57,690 nt of DNA from Pseudomonadaceae bacterium (GTDB lineage Bacteria > Pseudomonadota > Gammaproteobacteria > Pseudomonadales > Pseudomonadaceae): contig REBY01000070.1 of NCBI GenBank assembly GCA_007692485.1, forward strand, positions 1 to 57,690, given 5' to 3'. Made by a program: the position numbers and the translations under genes. Shown in pieces: positions 43,696-52,455 of the stretch (position 1 is the stretch's first letter; every line of letters starts with the position of its first letter). The notes under the pieces are model-generated. The model searched no databases and was not told where the DNA came from. It saw nothing but the letters and a program-made list of their open reading frames with translations.

Positions 43696-44382
43696 ATGTT
43701 CGCTGCCAGCTTGCTTACTACGGTTCAGGTGCTGTTGACCTTTGTGGTTTACCTGGTCGTACTCGGTTGGGCATTGGCCCGCGTGCCCTGGGTCGAGCTC
43801 CTGGCAGATAGTCGTCGCCAGCATCTGCTGTTCGGCGCAGTCATTTTCCTCGTGCTGATGTGGTTGGTGCGGCGTGAATTCGATAGCGGTTTAACCTTCC
43901 ATTTTCTTGGCATGACTGCGGTTGTGCTCTTGCTCAACTGGCCTTTGGCTGTGGTGGCGGGGAGCCTGGCACAAGTGCTGCTGCTGTTACTGGGGCTGGA
44001 TGATTTTGCGGCTTTGGGGGCCAATGGCTTGGTCCGTATCGGTTTGCCGGTGCTGGTCACCATGTTGGTCTGGCACAGTCTTGAGCGTTGGCAGTCACGC
44101 AATCTGTTTGTGTATATCTTCGTCTGTGCTTTTTTTGGCGCGGCACTGGCTGGCCTGGCCAGCATCCTGGGTACCTTGTTTGTATTGTGGTGGTCAGGCG
44201 CACTGGGCGAGCTACAGGCGCTGTGGGAGTATTTTGCCTATCTGCTGCTGATTCTGTTTCCGGAAGCTTTTGTCAACGGCATGTTGATTTCCGGGCTGGT
44301 GGTGTTCTCCCCGCATTGGGTAGACACCTTTGATGATGACCGTTACCTTCAGGAGCCTTTTGACCCACCACCAAAACCCTGA
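43696..44382 (+). CDS. CbiM-like energy-coupling-factor permease family membrane protein
   Basis: A 228-aa protein with about six membrane segments. The C-terminal segment LILFPEAFVNGMLISGLVVFSP resembles the CbiM/ECF substrate-binding permease family, and members of this length are widespread in Pseudomonas. No ECF ATPase or CbiQ-type partner is nearby, so transport activity is unproven. The ATG at 43696 is preferred because GGAG lies 6 nt before it; the earlier ATG at 43651 has no such site. It is divergent from the DUF3094 gene. Confidence 0.65.
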   Translation: MFAASLLTTVQVLLTFVVYLVVLGWALARVPWVELLADSRRQHLLFGAVIFLVLMWLVRREFDSGLTFHFLGMTAVVLLLNWPLAVVAGSLAQVLLLLLGLDDFAALGANGLVRIGLPVLVTMLVWHSLERWQSRNLFVYIFVCAFFGAALAGLASILGTLFVLWWSGALGELQALWEYFAYLLLILFPEAFVNGMLISGLVVFSPHWVDTFDDDRYLQEPFDPPPKP

Positions 44383-44459
44383 GCCAGATCAAGAGTCCTC
44401 TGCTGCGGATTTGCTTTAATCGGGTTTTGCATAGCATACGCACACTATGAGAGGTGACC

Positions 44460-44675
44460 ATGACAGCATTCAGTCTGGCCAAAGAGGTCATGCAGCAAGC
44501 CCTGGCGCAAGGGCAACAGCAAGGGTTTGAAGAGCAAGCCGTGGCGCGGGCTCTGTTGGCAGAAGTGATTACCGTCTACAAGCGTGGGCGCAGTCAGGCG
44601 GATATCCGCCATGAACTTGAGTTTCTCGCCGATAATCTTGATGACGACGCCGACTATACCTTTATGCGGCCCTGA
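44460..44675 (+). CDS. Unrecognised 71-aa soluble protein
   Basis: A short protein, largely helical and rich in Gln, Ala and Glu (AKEVMQQALAQGQQQGFEEQ), with an acidic C-terminus (ADNLDDDADYTFMRP). It has no membrane segment and no motif that I recognise. GAGG lies 5-6 nt before the ATG at 44460, which supports translation. It lies 77 nt after the CbiM-like gene in the same direction. I offer no function. Confidence 0.6.
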   Translation: MTAFSLAKEVMQQALAQGQQQGFEEQAVARALLAEVITVYKRGRSQADIRHELEFLADNLDDDADYTFMRP

Positions 44676-44708
44676 TAGCGTCCAGGCCGTATAAAAGCTG
44701 CTGTCAGC

Positions 44709-45431
44709 TCAGTGCTGTATTTCGATAACGCCATCTGCCTGAACGCTGACGCTGGCCTCGCCCGCCTCAACATTAGGCGCGGTGCTGTCAGCTTCACTGC
44801 GCATCAGCATAGCGTTGCGTGGATAGATCGGGCCTGGCGACTGAGTGTGCAGGTTCAGGCTGACGATCTTGTAGCCTGAGCCGCCGAGTTTTTCTGTCAC
44901 CAGATCAGCTCGTTGTCGGAAGGCATCAATGGCATCACCAATCAGTGCTTCTTCACTGCTTTGGCGCGCCTCAGGCGACAGGCTGAACTGCATGCCAGAT
45001 AGCGAAAGGTCCTGGAGTAGTTCGCCGGTCAGACTGGAGAGTGCAGCAAAATCGCTGCTTTCCAGGCGGATCTCGGCGCGTTCGCGCCAACCGGTAATGT
45101 TGTTGCGTTTGTCGTCATAGACGGGATGGCTGCGGCGGTTGCCGCTGGCAACCTGAACGCCATCGACCTCACGGGCGCGGTCTAGCCCTTTGTTCAGGCG
45201 CTGCGTGATCTGCTCTGCCAGTCGGCTCGGGTCAGCGTGCTGTTCTTCGGCATAGAGGATGACGGTGAGGGTGTCATTGTTGACCGCCTGTTGCGCCTCT
45301 GCGCGCAAAGAAACCTGGTTGTAGCGGTCCGTATCGGCCTGCGCCGGCAGCGTCAGTAACAGGGCTGTGGAGAGGCCAAGCAAGGTAATGGCTCGAGTAA
45401 GCGAGAGTCGGGTATGAGTAGCACGGCGCAT
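44709..45431 (-). CDS. SIMPL-domain (DUF541) periplasmic protein
   Basis: A 240-aa protein. It has an N-terminal signal peptide (SLTRAITLLGLSTALLLTLPAQA) and a SIMPL domain over most of the rest, with YNQVSLRAEAQQAVNNDTLTV at the start and repeated beta-strand/helix units. SIMPL/DUF541 proteins are exported and have been linked to oxidative or envelope stress, with no defined activity. The ATG at 45429-45431 is favoured, with AAGGA 8 nt upstream; another ATG lies three codons earlier. It is divergent from the sensor kinase gene. Confidence 0.85.
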   Translation of the reverse strand: MRRATHTRLSLTRAITLLGLSTALLLTLPAQADTDRYNQVSLRAEAQQAVNNDTLTVILYAEEQHADPSRLAEQITQRLNKGLDRAREVDGVQVASGNRRSHPVYDDKRNNITGWRERAEIRLESSDFAALSSLTGELLQDLSLSGMQFSLSPEARQSSEEALIGDAIDAFRQRADLVTEKLGGSGYKIVSLNLHTQSPGPIYPRNAMLMRSEADSTAPNVEAGEASVSVQADGVIEIQH

Positions 45432-45567
45432 GGCATACATCCTTTGATGTTAGGTGTTTGTCAGACCGGATGTTTTGCAACAGGTTCCCGCTGACGTGGG
45501 CGCTGCTTTGTGCGACGCTGTGACGCAGAATACAGCAAATGGTAGCGCTTATACTGGAGTCTTTCCC

Positions 45568-46860
45568 GTGCCTCAGCGGTTTTTCATGAGTCCCAACGCC
45601 CTTGCCCTGTCGCCCTCACGGCAAAACCTCTGGCGCCTGCTGTTGGTGCGCATATTGGTATTGCTGGCGCAAAGCCTGTCAGTCCTTGGCGCCTACCTGA
45701 GCGGCTGGTTCCCGCTTATGTGGACGGCCCTGTTGGTTACGCTTGGCATTTCTGCGCTGGTCACCTTGATGACGCTAGTGCGCTTGATGCATGACTGGCC
45801 GGTGACTGACCAGGAATTCAGCCTGCAACTGTTTTTCGATATTTTGATCCATAGCGTTTTACTCTACTTTTCTGGCGGCCCGAGCAACCCCTTTGTTTCC
45901 TATTATTTGGTCCCTTTGACCATTGCTGCTGCCACTTTGCCCTGGCTGTATACCCTCGCGCTCGCGAGTATGGCCGTCGCGGCCTTCAGTGTCGTATTGC
46001 TCTGGTACGCGCCCTTGCCGGTATTTCAAATGCCGATCGGACCTACCGGGATCAACCTATATGTGATTGGTATGTGGCTGAACTTTGCCATGAGTGCCGG
46101 CCTGATCAGTCTCTTTGTGGTGCGCATGGCCGACGCCCTGCGCCAACATGCTCAGCGCCTGGCGGAAAGCCGCGAGCAGAGTCTGCGCGATGCGCAATTG
46201 CTGGGTATTGCCAGTGTGGCAGCAGGTGCGGCGCATGAACTGTCCACGCCGCTCTCGACCATGAGCGTGTTGCTCAAGGATATGCAGCATGATTGCCAGG
46301 ATGCCGAGATGCGTGAAGATCTGGCGTTGCTGCAACAGCAGGTGAGCCAGTGCAAAGTCAGCTTGCAACAGATGGTACGTGGCGCCGAAGACAGTCGCCG
46401 TCAGCCGCAGCGGGTAGAAGCGGCGGATGTGTGGCTCAAGGCATTGCTGGCCCGTTGGCAGTTGATGCGACCAGAGGCGGCCTGGCAATGGCTGCCGCTG
46501 CCTTCAACGCCAGTGCCTGCCTTGCGGGTAACGCCCGAATTGGGTCAGGCAATACTCAACCTGCTGAATAATGCGGCTGATGCCTGCCCAGAGGGTATTA
46601 CTATTGAGCTTGACTGGCAGAGCCGCAAACTGTTTGTGCGTATTCGTGACCTGGGACCCGGTGTGCCGCTGCATATTGCTGAACAACTCGGCACCGCCTT
46701 TTTTACCACCAAAGGCAAGAAGGGTTTGGGGCTTGGCTTGTTTCTCAGTCAGGCAGCGGTTGAGCGACTGGGCGGCAGTGTACGCTTGTTTAATCAGCAG
46801 GGCGGTGGCACCTTGACTGAAGTGGTATTGCCGATTGACGAGGACATGGCTGATGACTGA
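45568..46860 (+). CDS. roxS: RegB/PrrB/RoxS-type redox sensor histidine kinase
   Basis: A 430-aa membrane kinase. About six N-terminal membrane segments are followed by an H-box GAAHELSTPLS (His about residue 226) and an ATPase domain with LLNNAADACPEG, DLGPGVP and GLGLGLFLSQAAVE. Two RegB hallmarks are visible: the quinone-site heptapeptide GGPSNPF between membrane segments, and a Cys 39 residues after the H-box His, close to the redox Cys265 of RegB. The start is set at GTG 45568, with GGAG 8 nt upstream; ATG 45586 is the alternative. It overlaps the regulator gene by 8 bp. Confidence 0.88.
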   Translation: MPQRFFMSPNALALSPSRQNLWRLLLVRILVLLAQSLSVLGAYLSGWFPLMWTALLVTLGISALVTLMTLVRLMHDWPVTDQEFSLQLFFDILIHSVLLYFSGGPSNPFVSYYLVPLTIAAATLPWLYTLALASMAVAAFSVVLLWYAPLPVFQMPIGPTGINLYVIGMWLNFAMSAGLISLFVVRMADALRQHAQRLAESREQSLRDAQLLGIASVAAGAAHELSTPLSTMSVLLKDMQHDCQDAEMREDLALLQQQVSQCKVSLQQMVRGAEDSRRQPQRVEAADVWLKALLARWQLMRPEAAWQWLPLPSTPVPALRVTPELGQAILNLLNNAADACPEGITIELDWQSRKLFVRIRDLGPGVPLHIAEQLGTAFFTTKGKKGLGLGLFLSQAAVERLGGSVRLFNQQGGGTLTEVVLPIDEDMADD

Positions 46861-47407
46861 TGAGACTATGCCGGAGCAACAGCCTTTACTGTTGCTGGTG
46901 GATGACGACCCGACCTTTACCCGCGTTATGGCGCGTTCATTGAGTCGGCGCGGTCTGCGGGTGACCACAGCCGCAGACGCGGACGAGGCCATGCTGCGCG
47001 CCCGTGAGGAAGAGCCGGATTTTGCTGTATTGGACCTGAAAATGGAAGGTGACTCGGGCCTGGTGCTGCTGCCACGTCTGCGCGAACTCTACCCAGAACT
47101 GAAAGTCGTGATTCTGACTGGCTATTCGAGTATTACCACGGCCGTTGAAGCGATCAAGCGTGGTGCTACCAATTACCTGTGTAAGCCGGCGGACGCTGAT
47201 GACGTTCTGACCGCCCTGCTGTCCGAACAGGCGGATCCGGATACGCTGGTGCCAGACCACCCCATGTCGGTAGACCGCTTGCAGTGGGAGCATATTCAGC
47301 GCGTGCTGGGCGAGCATGACGGCAATATTTCGGCTACCGCACGGGCTTTGGGCATGCACCGGCGCACCTTGCAACGCAAGTTGCAGAAACGACCAGTACG
47401 CCGCTGA
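46853..47407 (+). CDS. roxR: RegA/PrrA/RoxR-type response regulator
   Basis: A 184-aa regulator. The receiver domain (about residues 13-125) has the acidic pair LLVDDDP, phospho-acceptor Asp in AVLDLKMEG, switch Thr in ILTGYS and Lys in LCKPA. The C-terminus has a short Fis-type helix-turn-helix (NISATARALGMHRRTLQRKL), which is the RegA family layout. It likely controls respiratory and redox genes in response to RoxS. The start lies within the kinase 3' end, so the two are co-translated. Confidence 0.9.
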   Translation: MTDETMPEQQPLLLLVDDDPTFTRVMARSLSRRGLRVTTAADADEAMLRAREEEPDFAVLDLKMEGDSGLVLLPRLRELYPELKVVILTGYSSITTAVEAIKRGATNYLCKPADADDVLTALLSEQADPDTLVPDHPMSVDRLQWEHIQRVLGEHDGNISATARALGMHRRTLQRKLQKRPVRR

Positions 47408-47456
47408 GGCGATTGGCCTGCTAAGGTGTAGGCAACCCAACGAATTGAGGTGTTTA

Positions 47457-48484
47457 TGTTTGCAGCCATGCGATCCTTCGGGATGGAAGCCGTGCATCTG
47501 TTCAGTGATGCCGCGACCGGACTGGAAGCCATCATTGCCATTCACAATACGCGGCTGGGGCCAGCGCTCGGTGGTTGCCGTTACCAACCCTATGGCAGCC
47601 TGGATTTGGCGCTGGCTGATGCCATGCGCCTGGCGCGAGGCATGAGCTATAAAGCTGCGCTGGCGGGGCTGCCGCATGGCGGCGGTAAAACAGTGATCCT
47701 GCGGCCGCCCCATGTGGACAACCGTGCCGCATTGTTTGAAGCCTATGGCCGGGCTATTGAATCACTGCGCGGACGCTATATCACCGCCATGGACAGCGGC
47801 ACCAGTAGTGAAGATATGGACTGCATTGCCCAGCAGACCGGCCATGTCACCAGTACGACAGCGGCGGGTGACCCCTCACCACATACGGCACTCGGGGTGT
47901 TGACTGGCATTCGCTCCGCCGCGCTGGCTAAGCTTGGTTCGGCCAACCTGGATGGGGTGCGGATTTGCGTGCAGGGTGCCGGCAATGTGGGTAGTGCTCT
48001 GGTTGCCATGCTGGTAGACGAAGGCGCGGATGTACTGGTGGCAGACCTGGATGCAGGCAAGGTGCACTTACTGGTGGATGAGTTTGGCGGGCAGCCGGTA
48101 GCGCCCGATGCCGTCTATGAAACCCCTTGCGATATTTTTGCGCCCTGCGGTCTGGGTGGGGTGCTCAGTCACGAGAGTATTCTGCAGCTACGCTGCGCCG
48201 TGGTTGCTGGCGCAGCAAACAATCAGCTGGCCGATCCGGAAGCAGCTAATGCGCTGGATGCGCGTGGCATTCTTTACGCGCCGGACTATGTGATCAATGC
48301 TGGCGGCCTCTTGCATGTGGCCTTGACCCATCAACAGACCAGTGCTGGCGAGATTGCCGAGCGAGTCAAAGCGATTGGCCAGCGACTGGATCTGATCTTT
48401 GCTGAAAGCCAGGCGGAAAGCCGCTCACCAGCAGTGATCGCGGATCGCCATGCAGAAGCTATTCTGTATCCTGAACAGCGCTGA
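47457..48484 (+). CDS. ldh: Leucine-dehydrogenase-like Glu/Leu/Phe/Val dehydrogenase
   Basis: A 342-aa enzyme. The catalytic Lys region reads KAALAGLPHGGGKTVI, MDSGTSSEDMD occupies the place of the catalytic Asp segment, and the NAD fold has CVQGAGNVGSALVAML. It probably deaminates branched-chain amino acids oxidatively; the exact substrate is not settled by sequence. GAGG lies 5 nt before the ATG at 47457. It follows roxR by 49 nt in the same direction and is convergent with the SDR gene. Confidence 0.82.
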
Positions 48485-48492
48485 GTTGGGAC

Positions 48493-49320
48493 TCAGACTT
48501 GTTTGTCGAGCCCGAAGCGCTTGCGCAGCTGGCTTTCCAGAATCGAGGTCGGTAGCCAGCGTTTCATGCGCACCATGCTGCGGCTGCTGGTGCCGATCAA
48601 TGCGGTCTCTGGACGCAGCGGGTTTTTTACATAGCGCATCAGCTCGATGGCAAAGTCTTCGGCACTGGTCGAACTGGCCTTTTGCGAAGCCTTAGCGCGG
48701 GCTTGCACGGCTTTCTCCCAAGGCTTGAACCATGAGCCCTCACGCATGGTGATAGCGGCCGTGGCATTGTTGCCAAAGTCCGATGCTATCGCGCCGGGCT
48801 GAACCGTCAGAACCTTTATACCAAATGGATGCAGCTCCATGCGCAAGGCTTCCGAGAGGGCGTGCAGGGCTGCCTTTGAGGCGCAGTACACACCGGAGAA
48901 GGGTGTGGTAGTCACGCCGGAGACACTGCCAATATTGACGACCAGGCCTTTGGCCTCACGCAGCAAGTCGGCACAAGCGCGCACCAGCTGAATCGGAGCA
49001 AATACATTGGTATCAAACTGTTTGAGCAGGGTGTTACGGTCAGCATCCAGCAGGGGGCCCATGGCACCGTAGCCGGCATTGTTGATCAGCAAGTCCAGGC
49101 GCCCGGCTTCGTCTCGGATACGCGCTGCACACGCCTCTAGCTGTTCGCTGTCGTTGACATCCAGTTGCATGGCAATGGCACCCTTGGCGACTAGCGGCTC
49201 CAGGGTCTCCGGGCGTCGCGCTGTTGCCCAGACCTGATAGCCCTGCTGCAGACATACGTCGGCCAATGCCTGACCAATACCGGTTGAGCAACCGGTAATC
49301 AGCGCTACTGCTTGTGTCAT
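48493..49320 (-). CDS. Short-chain dehydrogenase/reductase (SDR)
   Basis: A 275-aa classical SDR. The cofactor motif is TGCSTGIG, the second motif NNAGYG, and the catalytic set is Ser in GSVSGV and YCASK (Tyr and Lys). The NADP(H) or NAD(H) choice and the substrate cannot be told. It is convergent with the leucine-dehydrogenase-like gene, with only 8 nt between stops. The 3' part (KRWLPTSILESQLRKRFGL) resembles the SDR group often annotated as ketoreductases. Confidence 0.87.
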   Translation of the reverse strand: MTQAVALITGCSTGIGQALADVCLQQGYQVWATARRPETLEPLVAKGAIAMQLDVNDSEQLEACAARIRDEAGRLDLLINNAGYGAMGPLLDADRNTLLKQFDTNVFAPIQLVRACADLLREAKGLVVNIGSVSGVTTTPFSGVYCASKAALHALSEALRMELHPFGIKVLTVQPGAIASDFGNNATAAITMREGSWFKPWEKAVQARAKASQKASSTSAEDFAIELMRYVKNPLRPETALIGTSSRSMVRMKRWLPTSILESQLRKRFGLDKQV

Positions 49321-49353
49321 GAGGTTGTCCTTCTTGTTGTTCTGGTAATGTTT

Positions 49354-49815
49354 TCAGTGCACATCGGCACGAATACGTTCAGCGCGGTATTCCAGGTCGA
49401 CAGCCCGGTAACCACTGCGCAGACGGGGCATTTCATAACACTGTTGCCACTCATCGCCTGCTGCCAGTGGCCCGGCATAACGGTAACTGGCCCCGGCACC
49501 GCCCACATCGAGCATGTTGGTGTTCATGCCAGCCGGGCTGCCGACCAGCTGCCAGTTGATGTTACTGATGCTGCGGCTGCTCTGGTTAACCAGGGTCAAT
49601 TGCAGCGGTTTTCCGGGTTGGCATTCGGTGGGTGCGTAACGGTAGTTGAAAGCCAGTTCGTCGATGTGCCGCTGGCTGAACCATTGCCAGAGTGCAACCA
49701 GTGCGGCAAGCACGAGTGCGACTACGACTACGCCTGCACTGGCCGGAACCATGACGCGCGGAAAGCGGATCAACAAGACCAGCCAGATCAATAACAGAAT
49801 CACACCTAAGGCCAT
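49354..49815 (-). CDS. Unrecognised membrane-anchored protein
   Basis: A 153-aa protein. Two N-terminal hydrophobic segments (about residues 2-16 and 23-44) are followed by a soluble beta-rich domain of about 100 residues with two Cys (TECQPG and QQCYEM). The topology suggests the domain is periplasmic. I do not recognise the family. Homologues in Pseudomonas are probably labelled as hypothetical or multidrug transporter, which the sequence does not support. It lies between the SDR and TatD-like genes, all in one direction. Confidence 0.65.
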   Translation of the reverse strand: MALGVILLLIWLVLLIRFPRVMVPASAGVVVVALVLAALVALWQWFSQRHIDELAFNYRYAPTECQPGKPLQLTLVNQSSRSISNINWQLVGSPAGMNTNMLDVGGAGASYRYAGPLAAGDEWQQCYEMPRLRSGYRAVDLEYRAERIRADVH

Positions 49816-49869
49816 GCCCAGTCTCCCGACATTTTAAAATTCTGCATTGACTGTACCAGAGCGGCGCGG

Positions 49870-50664
49870 TCAAGGCACCGTTGTGGCTGGCCAGTTGAAT
49901 AATTCACAGCTGTTATACCAGCATTGCTCGGCCAGCTGTTGCGGAGTTTCGTTGCGCAGTTCGGCAATCAGTGCCGCAATTCGAGGCAAGTGTTCCGGGC
50001 TATTGCGTTGCTTGGCGGCAAACGCCGGAGCCATATCCGGGGCATCGGTTTCCAGGACCAGAGACTCAGCTGGCAGTTGCGCGACCACCCGTTGCAGGCG
50101 TTTGGCTTGCGGCCAGGTGACGGCGCCACCCAACCCCAGCTTGAACCCCAGCTTATGGTATTCACGCGCTTCTTCCAGACTGCCGGCAAAAGCATGCACG
50201 ATGCCACCACGTGGCAGGCGATAACGTTTCAGCGTCGCAATCGTTGCAGCATGTGCACGACGCACATGCAACAGGGCTGGCAAGTCAAAATCCAACGCTA
50301 GCGCCAGTTGCTGTTCGAACAGGGATTGCTGATGGTCACGGTCAAGTTCCGGGAGGAAATAATCCAGACCAATTTCACCCACCGCACAGCACTGAGGATG
50401 CCGGTGATGAGCGGCGAGCCAATCATGCAGTTGCTGGATGTCAGCCGGTTGATGATCAGCGAGAAACATCGGGTGTAGGCCAAAGGCGGCAAATAAGCGC
50501 GCGTCACTCTTGACCAGATTCCAGAGTCGCGGCCAGTGGCCGGCGCTGACACCAACCACAACCAGGCGCTCGACACCGGTCCGAGCACAGTCGGCCAGCA
50601 CCGACGCGCGATCAGCAGCAAAGTCGGGAAAGTCAAAATGGGTATGGGTATCAATATAACGCAT
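49870..50664 (-). CDS. TatD-family metal-dependent hydrolase (YjjV-like)
   Basis: A 264-aa TatD hydrolase. The N-terminal H-x-H metal pair is in YIDTHTHFD. Other ligand segments are AVGEIGLDYF, LPALLHVRRAHA, GIVHAFAGS and LVLETDAPDMAP. TatD proteins are metal-dependent DNases. In this region the paralogue is more like YjjV than TatD. It lies downstream of prfC in the same direction, separated by 86 nt. Confidence 0.88.
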   Translation of the reverse strand: MRYIDTHTHFDFPDFAADRASVLADCARTGVERLVVVGVSAGHWPRLWNLVKSDARLFAAFGLHPMFLADHQPADIQQLHDWLAAHHRHPQCCAVGEIGLDYFLPELDRDHQQSLFEQQLALALDFDLPALLHVRRAHAATIATLKRYRLPRGGIVHAFAGSLEEAREYHKLGFKLGLGGAVTWPQAKRLQRVVAQLPAESLVLETDAPDMAPAFAAKQRNSPEHLPRIAALIAELRNETPQQLAEQCWYNSCELFNWPATTVP

Positions 50665-50750
50665 TGATACAGCTTCGGCGCAAAAGACGCCGCTGGCAAG
50701 TAGCGCAGAGCGTATGCCAACGGTCCTTTAACCTTAACGCCTGATTTGCT

Positions 50751-52337
50751 TTAGTGATGCTCGCGGGTGGCGCTGAAACGAATATCCGGCCAACGCTCTG
50801 CGGTCAGGTTGAGGTTGACGCGGGTCGGCGCCAGATAAGTCAGGTGGCCGCCGCCATCGATAGCCAGATTTTCCATGGCCTTGTTCTGGAACTCGTCGAG
50901 CTTTTTCGCATTGTCTGAACTGACCCAGCGAGCGGACCAGACATTGACCGGCTCATACATGCATTCCACCTTGTACTCATCCTGCAAGCGGCTGGCGACC
51001 ACGTCGAACTGCAAGACGCCGACGGCACCCAGAATGATGTCGTTACTACGCTCAGGGAAAAACACCTGGGTGGCGCCTTCCTCTGCCAGTTCCTGCAGAC
51101 CCTGGCGTAATTGCTTGGATTTCAGCGGATCTTTCAGCCGAACGCGGCGGAACAGTTCGGGGGCGAAGTGGGGGATGCCGGTAAAACCGATTTTTTCACC
51201 TTCGGTAAAGGTGTCGCCAATCTGGATAGTGCCGTGATTGTGCAAGCCAATGATATCGCCAGCCCAGGCCTCCTCAAGGTGTTCGCGCTCAGCAGCAAAG
51301 AAGGTGAGAGCATCGGGCACGCGCAGCTCCTTGCCGGTGCGCACATGGTGCAGCTTCATGCCCTTCTGGTATTGCCCGGAACAGATGCGCATAAAGGCAA
51401 TACGATCACGGTGGCGCGGATCCATATTCGCCTGGATCTTGAACACAAAGCCGGTGAAAGGCGCTTCGGTCGGTTCCACCACGCGTTCGTGGCTGGCCCG
51501 TGCCAGTGGAGCGGGTGACCAGTCGACCACTGCATCCAGTACCTGGTCGACACCAAAGTTGCCAAGGGCCGTACCAAAAAAGACCGGGGTCAACTCGCCC
51601 TTGAGAAAGGCGTCCTGGTCAAATTCGTGGCAGGCGCCCTGGACCAGTTCCAGTTGCTCGACAAAGTCGTCATAGAGGTCATCCAGGTGGGCGCGGGCTT
51701 CATCCGAATCCAGATGCTGAATGCGTTTGGCCTCGGTGCGCTCGTGACCGTGGCCGGTTTCGTAGACAATGATGCAGTCTTCCTTGAGGTGGTAGACACC
51801 CTTGAAGTCACGGTAGCAGCCGATCGGCCAGGTAATGGGCGCCGCGCGGATGTTCAATACCGCTTCAATCTCGTCAAGCAGCTCGATCGGGTCGCGGATG
51901 TCGCGGTCCAGTTTGTTGATAAAGCTGACAATCGGTGTATCACGCAGGCGGCAAACATCCATCAGCGCGATGGTTCGGGGCTCAACCCCTTTACCGCCGT
52001 CGAGCACCATGAGTGCTGAGTCGACTGCCGTCAGTGTGCGGTAGGTATCTTCCGAGAAATCCTCGTGACCGGGTGTGTCGAGCAGGTTAATCATATGCTC
52101 GCGGTAAGGGAACTGCATTACCGAGGTGCTGACCGAGATGCCGCGTTGTTTTTCCATCGCCATCCAGTCAGAGGTGGCATGGCGGTCTGACTTGCGTGCC
52201 TTGACGGTGCCCGCCACATTGATTGCTTGGCCCATCAGCAACAGACGCTCGGTGATGGTGGTTTTACCCGCATCAGGGTGCGAGATAATGGCGAAGGTAC
52301 GGCGCGTGGCGACTTCTTGAGCAATGCTGTTGGACAT
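50751..52337 (-). CDS. prfC: Peptide chain release factor 3 (PrfC)
   Basis: A 528-aa translational GTPase. G1 is [10 protein letters not shown]3 is [12 protein letters not shown], and G4 is NKLDRD. The N-terminus [17 protein letters not shown] is typical of RF3. It recycles RF1 and RF2 after peptide release. The ATG at 52335-52337 is chosen by family N-terminus; the open frame reaches 55 codons further and would run into the large GGDEF-EAL gene. Confidence 0.96.
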   Translation of the reverse strand: MSNSIAQEVATRRTFAIISHPDAGKTTITERLLLMGQAINVAGTVKARKSDRHATSDWMAMEKQRGISVSTSVMQFPYREHMINLLDTPGHEDFSEDTYRTLTAVDSALMVLDGGKGVEPRTIALMDVCRLRDTPIVSFINKLDRDIRDPIELLDEIEAVLNIRAAPITWPIGCYRDFKGVYHLKEDCIIVYETGHGHERTEAKRIQHLDSDEARAHLDDLYDDFVEQLELVQGACHEFDQDAFLKGELTPVFFGTALGNFGVDQVLDAVVDWSPAPLARASHERVVEPTEAPFTGFVFKIQANMDPRHRDRIAFMRICSGQYQKGMKLHHVRTGKELRVPDALTFFAAEREHLEEAWAGDIIGLHNHGTIQIGDTFTEGEKIGFTGIPHFAPELFRRVRLKDPLKSKQLRQGLQELAEEGATQVFFPERSNDIILGAVGVLQFDVVASRLQDEYKVECMYEPVNVWSARWVSSDNAKKLDEFQNKAMENLAIDGGGHLTYLAPTRVNLNLTAERWPDIRFSATREHH

Positions 52338-52455
52338 AATCAGGTTCAGACCAGAGTGGCCGCTGCCTGGGCAGGGGCCAGCAGTAAATGGGATCGGGCC
52401 GTATTGTGGCCGATTCAGCAGGGCATGACAAAGGGAATGCGTGTCTTTGGTCGGC

